From assembly GCA_001247695.2 (NCBI GenBank), contig LGRX02033487.1:1-64000 (forward strand): 64,000 bases of DNA. The letters are read 5' to 3'. Position 1 is the first letter of the stretch. The number at the start of each line of letters is the position of its first letter. The stretch comes from Cymbomonas tetramitiformis (lineage: Eukaryota > Chlorophyta > Pyramimonadophyceae > Pyramimonadales > Pyramimonadaceae). This document shows positions 1 to 11,600 of this stretch, in pieces. The position numbers were made by a program, and so were the translations under genes. The notes under the pieces were generated by a model. That model searched no databases. It was not told the origin of the DNA and was given only the letters and a program-made list of their open reading frames with translations.

Positions 1-81
1 GACGACGACGACGTGAAGATCGAGTCGAAACCAAATCTTTGGTGTATGGCCGACCGCGACCGCGACGACGATATCTCATGA

Positions 82-238
82 TTAAAAGATTACGATAATA
101 CAAAGATTCCTGTGGAATCTTTTCACTATGGCACCGACTCGATAGTGAAAAGATTTCGATAATACAAAGATTCCTGTGGAATCTTTTCACTATGGCACCG
201 ACTCGATAGTGAAAAGATTTCGATGATACAAAGATTCC
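82..238. repeat. Tandem 64-bp hairpin repeat
   Basis: A 64-bp unit is repeated about 2.5 times (for example the CACTATGGCACCGACTC segment begins at 124 and again at 188). Each unit holds a perfect 9-bp inverted repeat, AAAGATTCC-TGT-GGAATCTTT, and a second one, TTTTCACTAT with ATAGTGAAAA around a 12-nt loop, so the array can fold into alternating stems. The flanks at about 45-82 and 283-312 share a GACCGCGACCGCGACGACG track followed by ATCTCATGATTA. The rest of 1-538 holds no gene that I can support. The array lies just beyond the 3' end of the RING-like gene and could be a terminator, a recombination site or a spacer. Confidence 0.75.
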
Positions 239-538
239 ATAGGTCGTACGACGACGACGACAACCACCACGACCACGACCGCGACCGCGACCGCGACGAC
301 GACATCTCATGATTAGAAGATTCCAATAATGAAAACACGCCACGTCTCTCTTCACGATATCTGCCGCGACCGTCGTTTGGCCTCGAAACTAAGATCCGGA
401 CACCAGATGTGCCAAACATGTAAATTGCACACTCGGTTCGCAGGCTGTTGGAAATGTTACGGATACTTAAATATCGTTTTACAAGTAGTGGGAATGTTGT
501 AGCGATGATTGAATTGTCTCCACGTCGTCAAATTTGAG

Positions 539-2632
539 CTAAACCGAAAGCGTAGGTAACGTGACTTTGGTCTGAAACTTGTAGAATTGGGTCGAAAGAA
601 ATGTATAATTCAAACGTTGCGCACACTTCACATGTCTGATGAAGGCGCACGTCTTCCACATTTTGTAAAATTGAGCAAATCGTTGTTTTTGGCTGCTAGA
701 AACACCGTGTCGCAACGATCGCTTCTCTTCCTCGATCCCATCTTCGACCAGCTTTATCTTCTCCGAGGGCGCTTTCTGTCGCCACATCTCCCATTTCTGT
801 TCGTAGGAGTCCCAGCAAATGCAATCTGCCATAATATTGAATAGTTGTAAGTCCATATTTGTTTTCGCCGTCTTCTGCAATTCGGAGGTGATTTTAAAGC
901 CGTCGGCTAACCCATAAACCGACAGGTCGCCGAGTCGGGTGATCGGAGAAACATTCGACATGTTCGAATTCGAAGTCATCTGCGTGCGGATAGCATTCAC
1001 GCGAGCCTCGAGACGCGCGTTGACGGTGGTGACGGTGGTGCGATCATTTCGGAGTCTAGCTTGAATCTCGGTGAAAGGATCGATGGGCTGGGCCGCGATA
1101 TCTCCATGCTCGAACGCTTCGCGAAGTTTTTGTTCCACAGCGAGCATCGCTTTGGACTTCACCACCACCTCACGGTGCCCGTCGTCGGGCGTAACCATCG
1201 GAGCGAATTCGTTTTCGGCGTGAGCAACCAACAACGTCGTCGTCGTCGTTACCCGCGATGCAGATCCGTGCTCGGTGATCGCGAGGTTCTCGACCGGCAT
1301 CATCGCTGTATCCATCGCGTCTCCGTCGGAGGTCGTAATGACGGAAGGCGCGACGGGAGTGGCGAGGGTGGCGAGGGTAGCGGCGACGAGCGTCGACGTA
1401 CGTGTCGCGTCTCCGCCGGGGGTCGTGCCGACAGAAGGCGCGACGGGAGTGTCGGGGGTGACGACGGGGGTGGCGGCGACGAGCGTCGACGTATGTATCG
1501 CGTCTCCGCCCGGGTTGCCGGCGTTCGCGATGACTCCGTCGGTCGCGACGGGGGCGGCGAGCGTCGTCGCGTCCGCGTTCATCCGAATGTTCGAAATCGG
1601 AGCGATCACTCCCCCGGCCATCGTTTCGCTATCCGCTCGTCGCTTTTCGGCGTCGTCACTCCCGCGATACGGGTAAAAATCGAAGGCGGTGTTGGCGTCG
1701 TCGTCGTCGTAGTCCTCCGACTCCGCGCGTTCGTGACCGTATTGCTCTCGAAGGCGCTTCTGTTCGGCTTCGAAGCTGTCGTCGTAATTTACCGGCACTT
1801 CGATGTGGTCGGGTATCTTGAAGTCGAAGCTGCAATTTTCGAAGACGGCGTGATCTTCCGCGGGTGCCGAGAACACGACGACGGATTCGGTATCAGTTTT
1901 CTTCTTCCGTCCTCGCTTCTTCGGCGGTTCCTCGGCCGCCTTCGCCGCCTCGCTCGGCCGCTTACCGTTCGCGCACTCCTTCGCGGAGACGGGATGCGTC
2001 GTCGTCTGCATCGGCGTCGCCGTCGTGAGTCCCGCGCTCGCCGACCATTCCGCGTACCGACTCGCGTCTCCGCACAGCGGACAGCGCGCGTCGTTCGCGC
2101 GCGGGTCGCGGGCGACGCACACGCCGCACATGCAACGCCCGCAGCAGGGGAGAGGCGCCTGAATCGCGGGATGCGGCGGTCCGGGACAATCGGCGATATC
2201 GCAAAGTCGCACCGAACCTCGCGAGGAGAGGGAGTTCGCGCGCGGTTTAAAAATGACGCCACCCGACGGAGCGGAGCTCGCCGTTCGCGCGCAGTCGAAA
2301 GGATGGAGCTTCCATTTTTTTGCGACGGCGACGGGAATGAAAAATCCATCTTTGAAGATTTTATCGGTGGCTTCTATCGTTTCGCATTCGTCGAGTGTCG
2401 ACTCGGCACGAAAGTCCTCGTCGAGTTTGGCGCGTTCTAGGACGAGGTGCGTCGGCGGCTTTCGGGTGTTGCCGGACTCGAAGACGATCTTTCGAACGCG
2501 GCACTTGTAAAGGAAACCGGGGGTAACGAAAGTGCTGCAGACGTCGGGTTCGCGATGCGCGCACTTGCAAAACTTCCGAAACGCATGAGCGTACTCCAAA
2601 CGAAAGTCGAACGCGTTGATATTGAAAGGCAT
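539..2632 (-). CDS. Large RING-like zinc-binding protein
   Basis: An unspliced frame of about 697 residues. I place the start at the ATG at 2632 (MPFNINAF); a further in-frame Met lies nine codons upstream. At about residues 140-190 a Cys-rich block (CCGRCMCGVC then CPLCG) has the spacing of a RING or related zinc finger, the usual signature of E3 ubiquitin ligases. About 60 residues later is a basic stretch, KKRGRKKK, like an AT-hook or nuclear localisation signal. The middle is Pro/Thr/Ala-rich with imperfect repeats built on VAATPVVTPDTPVAPS, so probably disordered. The C-terminal third is charged and helical. Long frames on the opposite strand are shadows of its high GC content. I infer a nuclear protein that may modify or sequester host factors; the zinc-finger subtype is not certain. 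Confidence 0.7.
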   Translation of the reverse strand: MPFNINAFDFRLEYAHAFRKFCKCAHREPDVCSTFVTPGFLYKCRVRKIVFESGNTRKPPTHLVLERAKLDEDFRAESTLDECETIEATDKIFKDGFFIPVAVAKKWKLHPFDCARTASSAPSGGVIFKPRANSLSSRGSVRLCDIADCPGPPHPAIQAPLPCCGRCMCGVCVARDPRANDARCPLCGDASRYAEWSASAGLTTATPMQTTTHPVSAKECANGKRPSEAAKAAEEPPKKRGRKKKTDTESVVVFSAPAEDHAVFENCSFDFKIPDHIEVPVNYDDSFEAEQKRLREQYGHERAESEDYDDDDANTAFDFYPYRGSDDAEKRRADSETMAGGVIAPISNIRMNADATTLAAPVATDGVIANAGNPGGDAIHTSTLVAATPVVTPDTPVAPSVGTTPGGDATRTSTLVAATLATLATPVAPSVITTSDGDAMDTAMMPVENLAITEHGSASRVTTTTTLLVAHAENEFAPMVTPDDGHREVVVKSKAMLAVEQKLREAFEHGDIAAQPIDPFTEIQARLRNDRTTVTTVNARLEARVNAIRTQMTSNSNMSNVSPITRLGDLSVYGLADGFKITSELQKTAKTNMDLQLFNIMADCICWDSYEQKWEMWRQKAPSEKIKLVEDGIEEEKRSLRHGVSSSQKQRFAQFYKMWKTCAFIRHVKCAQRLNYTFLSTQFYKFQTKVTLPTLSV

Positions 2633-2831
2633 CGTTGAATACGATGAGAAAGTGTGCACACGGCTACAAGAAACCGCGCCGCGGGTGAAAGAAAAACTCG
2701 CAGCGGTTCGAATACCGGGAGAGCGGCATCGCGGATCGTCGTGCCGTCGTCAGGCAAAATAATAAATTCATATTATTATGCCTGTGTAGAATACAATGTT
2801 AATCATTTCATTTCATCGAGAATCGTCGTCG

Positions 2832-5590
2832 TCACCAATCGAACCGCGCGAGTTGCGTATACGCATTCGAAAGCTCCTGCGCGCATCACCCACCGATTTT
2901 CGTCGATACGATCACCCGACGCGTCGCCATCGAAATCATGCCGAAAAGAATATAAGACGAATATGCGACGTGATATGGACTACGAATATGAGACGAATGT
3001 GGGAATACGAGACGAACATGAGATGTCGCGAACGAGGCGAAGATACCTTGTTCGCCTTGACGCGTCGGTAATAGATTGGACATTCGCGACTGGTACACAG
3101 CACCGTGTGGGTAAGATCGCCCTGGCATCGTTGACATTGCACCCACAGAGCCGATCGTCGCGTCTCCTCCCGTTGTGTCGCGGCCATCGCTTCCACGTAC
3201 AACGGCACTCTTTGCGATTCGCAATGTTCGCAGAGCGCTTTCATCTGCGGGTGCCGAAGAGCGCGATCGAGATAAGTCAAAATTTCCAAAAACCGAGGAG
3301 AAAAACGGGGAGACGACGCTCACCTGCGGGGACAGTGGCGTTTTGCAGCCGACGCACGTCTCGCGGGAACGAGTGAAACGCATAATGCCCGACTTGCTCG
3401 CTTCCGGTGTCGTTTTGACGACGCCGCGGGTGTGATCGCCGGCGAATAAACCGCGACCTCCGTCGCTCAGGATCGGTCCAAATATCCGAAGCAGAGGTTG
3501 GGTGAGGTGATGTTCGAGATAATGCTGATAGTCGATAGGAATGTTACGCTCCAACGCCCATACGGGGTCCTCCGCCTTTTCGAACGCTTTCGCGCCCCTG
3601 GCCGCTTGCACGATGACGTAGGGCACGCGATCGCCAACTTTTGGAGCGGTGACGGGGTCGCGCTTTCTCATCTTGATGACCAGTTCCGTATGTGTCGATT
3701 TCACGGCGTAGGATTCGGGTTCCCGGGTGAGTCCCTTCGTGATCACCAGCGATGAAATATCCACTCGATTCATAAGCAAATCCGCGATCGTCGTTTTGAC
3801 ATACTCCACCGCGGATCGCGTGTCGCGGTGAAGCATGATACGCTCGAGGACGGTGGTGACCATATCCTGCGCGCGGGCACCGACTCAGACCGACGGAGAT
3901 CGTCGACCGCGAAACGGTGAAGGGCGTATCCGCACCTTCACGAGCCGGCAATTGTCGCGTCGCACGGTTTCTATTCCCTTGGTGTCCAATTTGTCGTACT
4001 GCTTCGGATCGGTCCACACCACCCCGGCGTACCGCTTCTTGCTGATGAGTAAATACGGCCAGTACACTTTCTCGAATTCCAATCGGATGGGGTGCAGGAA
4101 GGTTTTCGTGATCCACTCCGCGGCCTCCGCTCCCAATCGCATGGACTCGGCCACGTCCTGCTCGACGAGACACACGTGAAGCTTCGAGCGATGAGATGAT
4201 GAGATGATGAGATGATGAGACGATGAACAGCGCGTTTTTAACCGGGACGCGCACCTCGTGCTGAAAGTTGACCATCACCGAATCGGTATCGCCGTAAATC
4301 ACCTGCGCGAGAAGGGTATCGAATGAACGATCGGCGACAGCGCGACAACGCGACAGCGGAAAGGCGAGCGAACGATCGGCGGCGGCAACGGACCTCGGCG
4401 TTATTCGCGTAGCCGTGAGCTGTAGTATATCGCTCCTGCGCGGCGAGCGAAGATGATTGAAAATCGGTATTCGAAATCTGCCCGGCGAACCGAGCATCAC
4501 GATGGCGGTGCGCGGAAGCGGCTTACCTGCACGAGGCCGCGAGTGCGTTCGATCATCTCTCGTCCGAAAGCGGTGGTGCTCGCGGATATCTCAAGACAGG
4601 GCCGTTTTCCCACCGTCGCTCCGGTAAAACCGTACACAGAATTTGCGCTGACTTTGAGCGCTAATTGACGACCGTCCAGCACCGCTTTCAGCGTGGGATC
4701 ATCCGTGCGTTTCATATCCGCTTTCGCGCGCTTCCTAGCCGCCAGCAGTTCTTCGAGAATTTCCGGCAGTACGCCTTTCTCGACATCGGCTTTCAGAAAA
4801 AAGTCACCCGTGGGAGATTTGGTGACCGAATCGGGGCTCATCGTCGCGACCGAGGCCGGTGAAACTAACGTGGAGTAGCAAAGATTATGCGCCATCATGA
4901 TCGACGGATACAGGGAAGCGAAATCGAGAGTGGCGATGGGACGCTCGTAGAACCCCGCTTTGGCCTCCAGCACGGTGGCCCCTTCGTACGCTACGCCCGC
5001 CGTCTCCGACGAATCCTGCGCCACGCACCCTCGATCAATCATCGCGTATGCCAACCTCGGTGAGCGTTTCAAGTTCGAACGAAAAAAGCGGAGAAGTTCA
5101 CCGGAGCGTCGTTGTCGGGTTGATGGGGCTTCTGCTTTTTCATATCGGGCAGAAGCAAAGCGCGGCCGCGCGCCTTGCGTAACAATTGAGAATACACCTG
5201 CCGACGACACCGAACGGAAAAAATGAGTTCCGCAAAAATCGGAGAAAGTACGGGGCTTCGAGTACGGGGAATATCAAGGTTCGCGAGAATCGAACCTTGA
5301 TGCTTTGGCCGCGCGACAGCAGGTACGCCAGCGGAACTCCCGTGACGCGCGCCATCTCGATATAATTGTAGACGATGAGAAGCTTGTCCAGCAGCCGTTG
5401 CGGAAGATACGCGTCTTTCAAGCAATATACGGCCAAGCGTCGTCGCGTATGTTCGTCACCCTCCTGCAATTTGGTGATGGCGGAATGATGCACATCCTGC
5501 TCGAAAGCCCAGCCGCCCGGTCACGGCTCCGCGATCGAGGCGGTAAAGGTGGCGGTGGCGGGTTTTAAGGGGTTTTTCGTACTCTCACCT
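2832..5590 (-). CDS. DNA polymerase delta-type PolB, 3' part (disrupted gene)
   Basis: This is the downstream part of a 12-exon family B polymerase; the upstream part is at 20051-21638. Exons on the minus strand: end of exon 3 (5590-5589), 5496-5296, 5197-5102, 5015-4527, 4435-4394, 4302-4255, 4157-3936, 3866-3324, 3244-3047, 2876-2832. All introns (69-170 nt) are GT-AG. Exo III (YCLKD), polymerase motif A (DFASLYPSI), motif B (KVSANSVYG) and motif C (YGDTDS) are present. The C-terminus has two cysteine pairs (CVGC, CEHC) and a CQRC-x-C-x-C module of the kind that carries the iron-sulfur cluster in eukaryotic polymerase delta. Two exons are only 42 and 48 nt, yet supply residues the family needs before and across motif C. 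The last exon is 45 nt. The whole protein would be 1088 residues, normal for the family, were it not for the retroelement in exon 3. Confidence 0.93.
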
Positions 5591-5603
5591 CTTTCCGATC
5601 GCC
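5590..5603. repeat. Target site duplication, left copy
   Basis: TCTTTCCGATCGCC recurs at 20050-20063 on the other side of the retroelement. The first T may belong to the element's T-rich tail, so the duplication is 13-14 bp. Keeping one copy restores a 120-nt polymerase exon that ends in a perfect donor (AAAGAG then GTGAGA), which confirms that this is the insertion site. Confidence 0.92.
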
Positions 5604-5678
5604 ACTTCTCGCGAAGCCGTCTGAGCGTGCCACCTAGTCCGAGCCGCGGACCCAAAAATAATTTTCAAAAATGCGATT

Positions 5679-8600
5679 TTGTTACTGACTGTGCTCGCAG
5701 GATGCACTAACGACAACACAGAGAACACACTAACGGCACCATGGCGGACGACACAACGGACACATGCAGATTTGGCCCACCCGCTCCCGCCCTGCTGTTT
5801 TGATGGCCGTTTCCAGCACCAAGTTAACGGTTTTTTGAACTCGCAGGGTGAAAACGGCACCCAGAGCGGCGACGAAACCCTCAACAACGCACAGCAGCAC
5901 ACCCAGAAACCCCTCCCTGAGAATCCCGATAAAATGCTCAACGCGCAGCTCCTGAAAGTCATCCGTCCGAAAACCAAATCAAGGACGAGCGAAAGTCGCA
6001 AACGAGCAGCGGAGGAATCCAAACCTCCAACCAAACGCACGCGACTACCAGAAATCGTAAGTATGCCGGTGCTGGACGCGCAGGACTCACCCATGGGTGA
6101 GACCACCGAGCCCTCACAAGAAGAGTTCTCTACTCCCACCGAGCTGAACACACCTGGGGAAGCCACGGCAACTCCGACATCTCTGGGAGAGGTTGATCTC
6201 TCAGGGCCCCCGAGTCCTTACGAGGAACCTGAACCGCGAAAGCAGTTCAGGTGGGGCAAGGCTGAAGTAAAAACATTCAAGCCTGACAAACAACAAAACA
6301 CACAAAAGAAAAAATCGGGTGCCACGAGCCCCACCGGCCTACGGGCTGAGGACCCCACGGGGACGAACAAGGGACGAGTCCCAACGAGGATAGTGGCCAA
6401 CGCGCTACTGCAGCCATATGCTTACACTAAGCATGCTGCGTCCCCCAAGGGGGACAAAATCCCGTCGGTTGCCAAGGCAATCGACGAGGTGTCCAAGCTG
6501 CCAACAAAGGTAGCCTTGGGCACCAACCGGGAGGAGGAGATAGAGAACATCGTCACCTCCTGGTGGGAGGACACACGGGACCTCCCACTCCCCGAGAACA
6601 GGCCGGAGGAGTTCTGTAAGCTGGGGCTCCCGGAAAAGGCCACAGACACCGAGGGGAACGCGGGGTACCAAATCCTCCGACACGTCCGACCGATCACGGG
6701 CTGTGACCTTGCCCCGGAGCAAACCAACAAGTATGGGCTCCCCCTGCAGGGATCCCCACAAATAAAAATCACGGACCTCCGAGAAACCCAAAGGTATACT
6801 CTCCTCTACCTGAGGTATCTGGCCGACGTCATCCGACGCGCGCTGGGTCTGGGTGAAGACGACAAAATATTTAACATAGAGCACACGCAGCTCTGGACAG
6901 ACCGCGAAGGCAAGGTTGTGCAAATCGACCTTGCCTTCAAGAAGAGGCCTATGGCGTTATTCGTACTCTTCAACACGAACTTTCTGGTTCCTATGACCGT
7001 GGTCGACGACCCGTGGGTAGACATCGCGCCGCCACGGGTCATCCCGAGGGTGTATGTGTGGTCTCCCTGCAGACAGCCTACGGGGACGCTTCGATCAAGA
7101 ACTGTCCAGGTGTCATCCCCCCAACTGAGGGGGGTGACGGTGGATCAAGCAGCCGTCATCCTGGGCAACCTCGTCACCCAGCGAGGCTGGGACGGCAGTG
7201 CAGCCATCGCCCGCATCCGAAAAGGAGCAAGGGACGAGACACCGGCGGACAATAACATCCGAGAGGTACTCTTTCTGGTCTCGCACGACCAGTACCTGGC
7301 CGAGCTGCTCATCAAGGACAAGCTCCTTGACTTCGGCTTCCCCACTCGGAAAGGGCTGCTGCCATCGGCGGCTGACAAACAAGCACTCAGTTTGCGAGAA
7401 ATAGCTGTCATAGACTACAGCCAGCAGCTGTTTGTGGGACACCGCAAGAGGATAGTCAGTGCCATCACGCAGAAGCTGTCCGAGGTAGCAACCCAACACA
7501 AGCAACCGCCGTATGGCGAAGACGCCTACCTCGTCTTCGAGAAGCATCTCGGAACGCCGAGGTGGGCACCATCGGACAGCACGGTGGAGTCACTGCTTCA
7601 GTGGAAGAGGAACAGTAACGACACCGTGAACTTCTACGCAATCCTCACCGAATCGGCGTACGACCTGCTGGTGGCGGCTGGTAGTTCCATCACGGTGGAC
7701 GTCCACCTCCAAGACGACAAGGACACCGGTGACAAGGTCTTCATCCCGGTGAAGGTGGAAGTGGGGCGCTGGAGCCTTATGGGTACGAAATCCAGAAACA
7801 AGCAGGCAGCGACCCCCCACCACCAGCGCCAGGAAGGTACGACCGACGAGAAGAAGCTAAGGGCGACGAGCGAGGAGGCCATACACAACGTACAGAGGAC
7901 GACGGAGGAGTGCCTGCGACAGGTGCAACAAGCAACCGCCCAAGCCCCCCCGACGTCATCCACGACCCCTGAAACGAAGAGCCTCTTGTCCCACATCGGA
8001 CACGAACTGGAACTACTTAACCAGAAGGCAGCGGCAGCGGCTGCCAGCACCGAGGCCATCGAAGCTGTGGCAGCCAAGAGGCACAACGACATCACCTCCG
8101 GGATCAGGAACTTCCACACCACCTACGAGAGCACCGGCCAGGCCATGGTGGACACACTGGTGAGTCTCACAAACCGCCTCACCAAGGCCCCCGAAGAGCA
8201 CAAGCAGGAAGCCAGCTCGGAAGGGGGTCTGCAGAGGTGGACAGCAAAGGGCGCTGACACATCCTCCAAGGAGGAAGGCAGCACTCAGCCCTCACTGCGC
8301 GAGAAGCTCCAGTATGTGACCACGGACACACCCGAGGTCCGAAAGGCCAAGTACGACAAGTTTATGGCGGACCGTGCAGCAGAAAGTGGGGACACTCCCT
8401 ACGGTGGAATCCCCTACAGGGGGGGACCTGCGCCCGGAGAGGGCCGACCAGGCAGGAGCACGGGCCTGGGTGTAAAGAAAAAGGCCATCGCCAAGATACC
8501 GAGAAAGCAGAACAAGCCAGCAGAGCCCCCAGCCAAGAGGGCCAGAGGGCAAGGGCCCCCAGCGGACATACCCACTGGGGTCCCAGCCTCTGGACAGCTA

Positions 8601-11600
8601 ACCACGAGGAGGACCACCCGTCAATCTGCAAAGGTAACACTGACCACACCTTTACCTGCACCCCTGACACACGATCGGGGGGAGGCATACTCACTGTGCA
8701 AAGGGGGGCCTACTGAAACAGACATCTATGAGCAGCGGAGACACCCCGTAAGTGCAAACAAGAGACCGGACCCCCAACATAAGGTACCCACAATGAAACC
8801 CACACCTCTGTCTGAACTGGCGATCACTGCATCAAGGGGCACCCGAATACCAAGCAGGAACGGGGGGTGCCATCGAGCAGGGGGAAGACACACCACCGAG
8901 ACCCTGGAGAAAGTGGAGACCATGCCAGCAAGCCATGCTGTCACAAGAAATACAGAAAACATAGACAGTAACAATCCTAGACTAGACAGACTAGAAACTG
9001 TATTATTATTATTGAGCCACCCTATTCATACCATGCCCTGCCATGCCACTGAACTTCACAAAGGGCCTAGGACACGAGCCCACGATGCACAGCATAGCCA
9101 CCCAGCATGGGGACTGGGCTCGGATCGGAACTCAATACACCCCTGTAGGGCACACCCTGCCCACCTCACAGTACATAATAAGGTGGGAGCACCAGAAGCC
9201 AAACTCCCACACCCCCGCTGCGACAACTGTAACAAGTTAACAAAGGAAAACAACCGACATATAAGGCACACCAGGCACCCAGGCATGTCTAATATACTTA
9301 ACCGCAGCTACTACGCTGACCCCCATGCCCATAAATGTGCTACTATGCCTACCTCCGAGCACTGGCGAAATGGCCATACCATATTCAGCGAGAATGGCCA
9401 CACCATATGCAGTTATAACGTCCCCAACGATAACCACGAAGATAAAAACACTAACATGAGCTTAAACCACTTTTCACACCACATAACTGGCAACCCCAGC
9501 AATAATGGTATGAACCCTACAGTAACCCTAAGGGGAACAGCCACAAATGGCCACACAGCACCCGATGGGTGGGAAGGGTTGACGAAAAACTTTGTAGGAT
9601 GGCTCAACAGAGCAAGGGGAGGCGATGTGCGAAATGTCAGGACCGACCGCCAACCTTCGACCACAAGCGAATTCCTAAAACTGCTCTACGTAAAAATGAT
9701 AAATTTCGCAAAACATTCCGAAACCCCCCGAAATTTTGGCACACCAACGGGACGACATATACCAGAGGGGGCCCACCAAGAAAGAGATGTCAAGGGCGTT
9801 ACAACAGGGGCTTTAGGGCAGTGTAACGCTGTAACGGATAACTCGACGGCAACACAAGCACAGTGGACGCAGCGAAAACGGGTGAGGGGGGGTAGAAACA
9901 AGCACCCCGACCAGAAACTATGCCAAACAAGCAGAGGCAAGCTACATGAGCCCCCACCCTGCAAACCAAAGGGCCCCCACCACAATATAAGCACCAACCC
10001 TACTGAAACCCTACCAAATAATGGTACAACCGACCCCACACAGGCCAGCAGAATGATAGGAACGCCGAAAAACTTTGGGAATATGCTAAGAAGAGTGGGA
10101 GGCAGCCACACACAAAAAATGAGAGCAAACTGCCGACATTCGACCACAAGCGAATTCCCGAAATTGCTCTACGTAAAAACAACCTTTTTTGGAAAACACG
10201 CCCAAACGCCCGAAAATTTTTACACAACCACGAAAATACACACAAAAAACGGGGCCCACCCTGGGAAAAGTGCTAGGGGTGTTACAGAAAGGGATTTAGG
10301 GCAATGTAACGCTGTAACCATAAACTCACGAATGCGAGCAGCACCACACAACCGGAGAGCAACACGACATGGGGCAGAACCACACTACCCAAGGGGGGCA
10401 CGACACGAAGCTACCAGGCCACTATGGAACGCTGCATTTGCCATAACCCCGATACTCGCTATACTGATGATTACACTAACAACAAGTAGGAAAATTGGTC
10501 GCATGTGGGGAACACACAACACGAACAGCAACGACATAACGCGCAGCCGCAGAACACGAAGAAAACGGGCCGCAGCGAGGAATGCAGCGGCACGGTGGAC
10601 ACAACCACCCCATGGCTACAAGCTACTCAAGATAATTTACCGTAACGGTAAACCCTTCCTAGTTAGAACAAGGAGACCGGAACACGCAGTAACCGCGATA
10701 AAAGAAGGCACCCCAACAAGAGGCAGACCACTAATGCGGGAGATTGAGCAAAGGATGAGGCGGCACACCCGATGCTGGAAAACAAACATGACGGGTGGGG
10801 GGAGTCAGAACCACACGGAATTGTACCCGTACAACACCACTACGAAGGGACTGTTCGAAAAGAAAGGCCGACTGAACATGTTCCAAATGCAACATGCCCA
10901 CTCACTGTATGAAGATGACCCACTGCCCCCCCTGGTATTAGCCACAATGAGAGAAACACTGAAACCGGGTAACAACAGAGAACCGCACACAACAAAGGCA
11001 CTGCAGCTACTCGGGAACTCCCGGGGCTTCTGCATACCGGTTTGCGATGGCAAACACTGGAGGGCAGTGCTGGCCGGACCAGACAAAGGAAACGACAAAC
11101 TGAAGTTCTGGATATATGACTCCTCGAATGGGAGAACCAATGCAACGTCACGCAACACCAAAAGGCTAACAGCGGAAATAACCAACTGGACGGAGCACTT
11201 GGCCGAGACACTCAACAAACAAGTAACAGTGGAATTGATGAATGTGGGCAACCAAAGCGCGCAGGACCAATACAGCTGCGGGGTATGGGTACTGATGGCC
11301 GCAGAAGCTTGGATGCACTACCAAAAAACATGCCCAGGGGGGCATTGGCCCACCCACTTCAACGAGGCAGTCAGCAAATGGGGGGCCACCGACAGAACGG
11401 CGATAACCGCCTATAGAAAGTCCATACAGCTGCCAGTAAAAGAGATGATAACCACTGCCGAGGGGCAAAGCCGGACGCGGGTGGAAAGCCAGCAAGCGGC
11501 AGAGACCCAGAGGCCTGCGGATGGCCTGAACACAAACCTAGAGGCCGGAAAACAGGCACCACAAACCCAGGAAAGGGGACGCAAAACTACTACGAAGCAA

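Noticed and set aside
1061..2440. 459-codon plus-strand frame
   Set aside because: Lies opposite the RING-like gene, is Arg/Gly/Val-rich in the way of GC-rich shadow frames and has no start context or domain.
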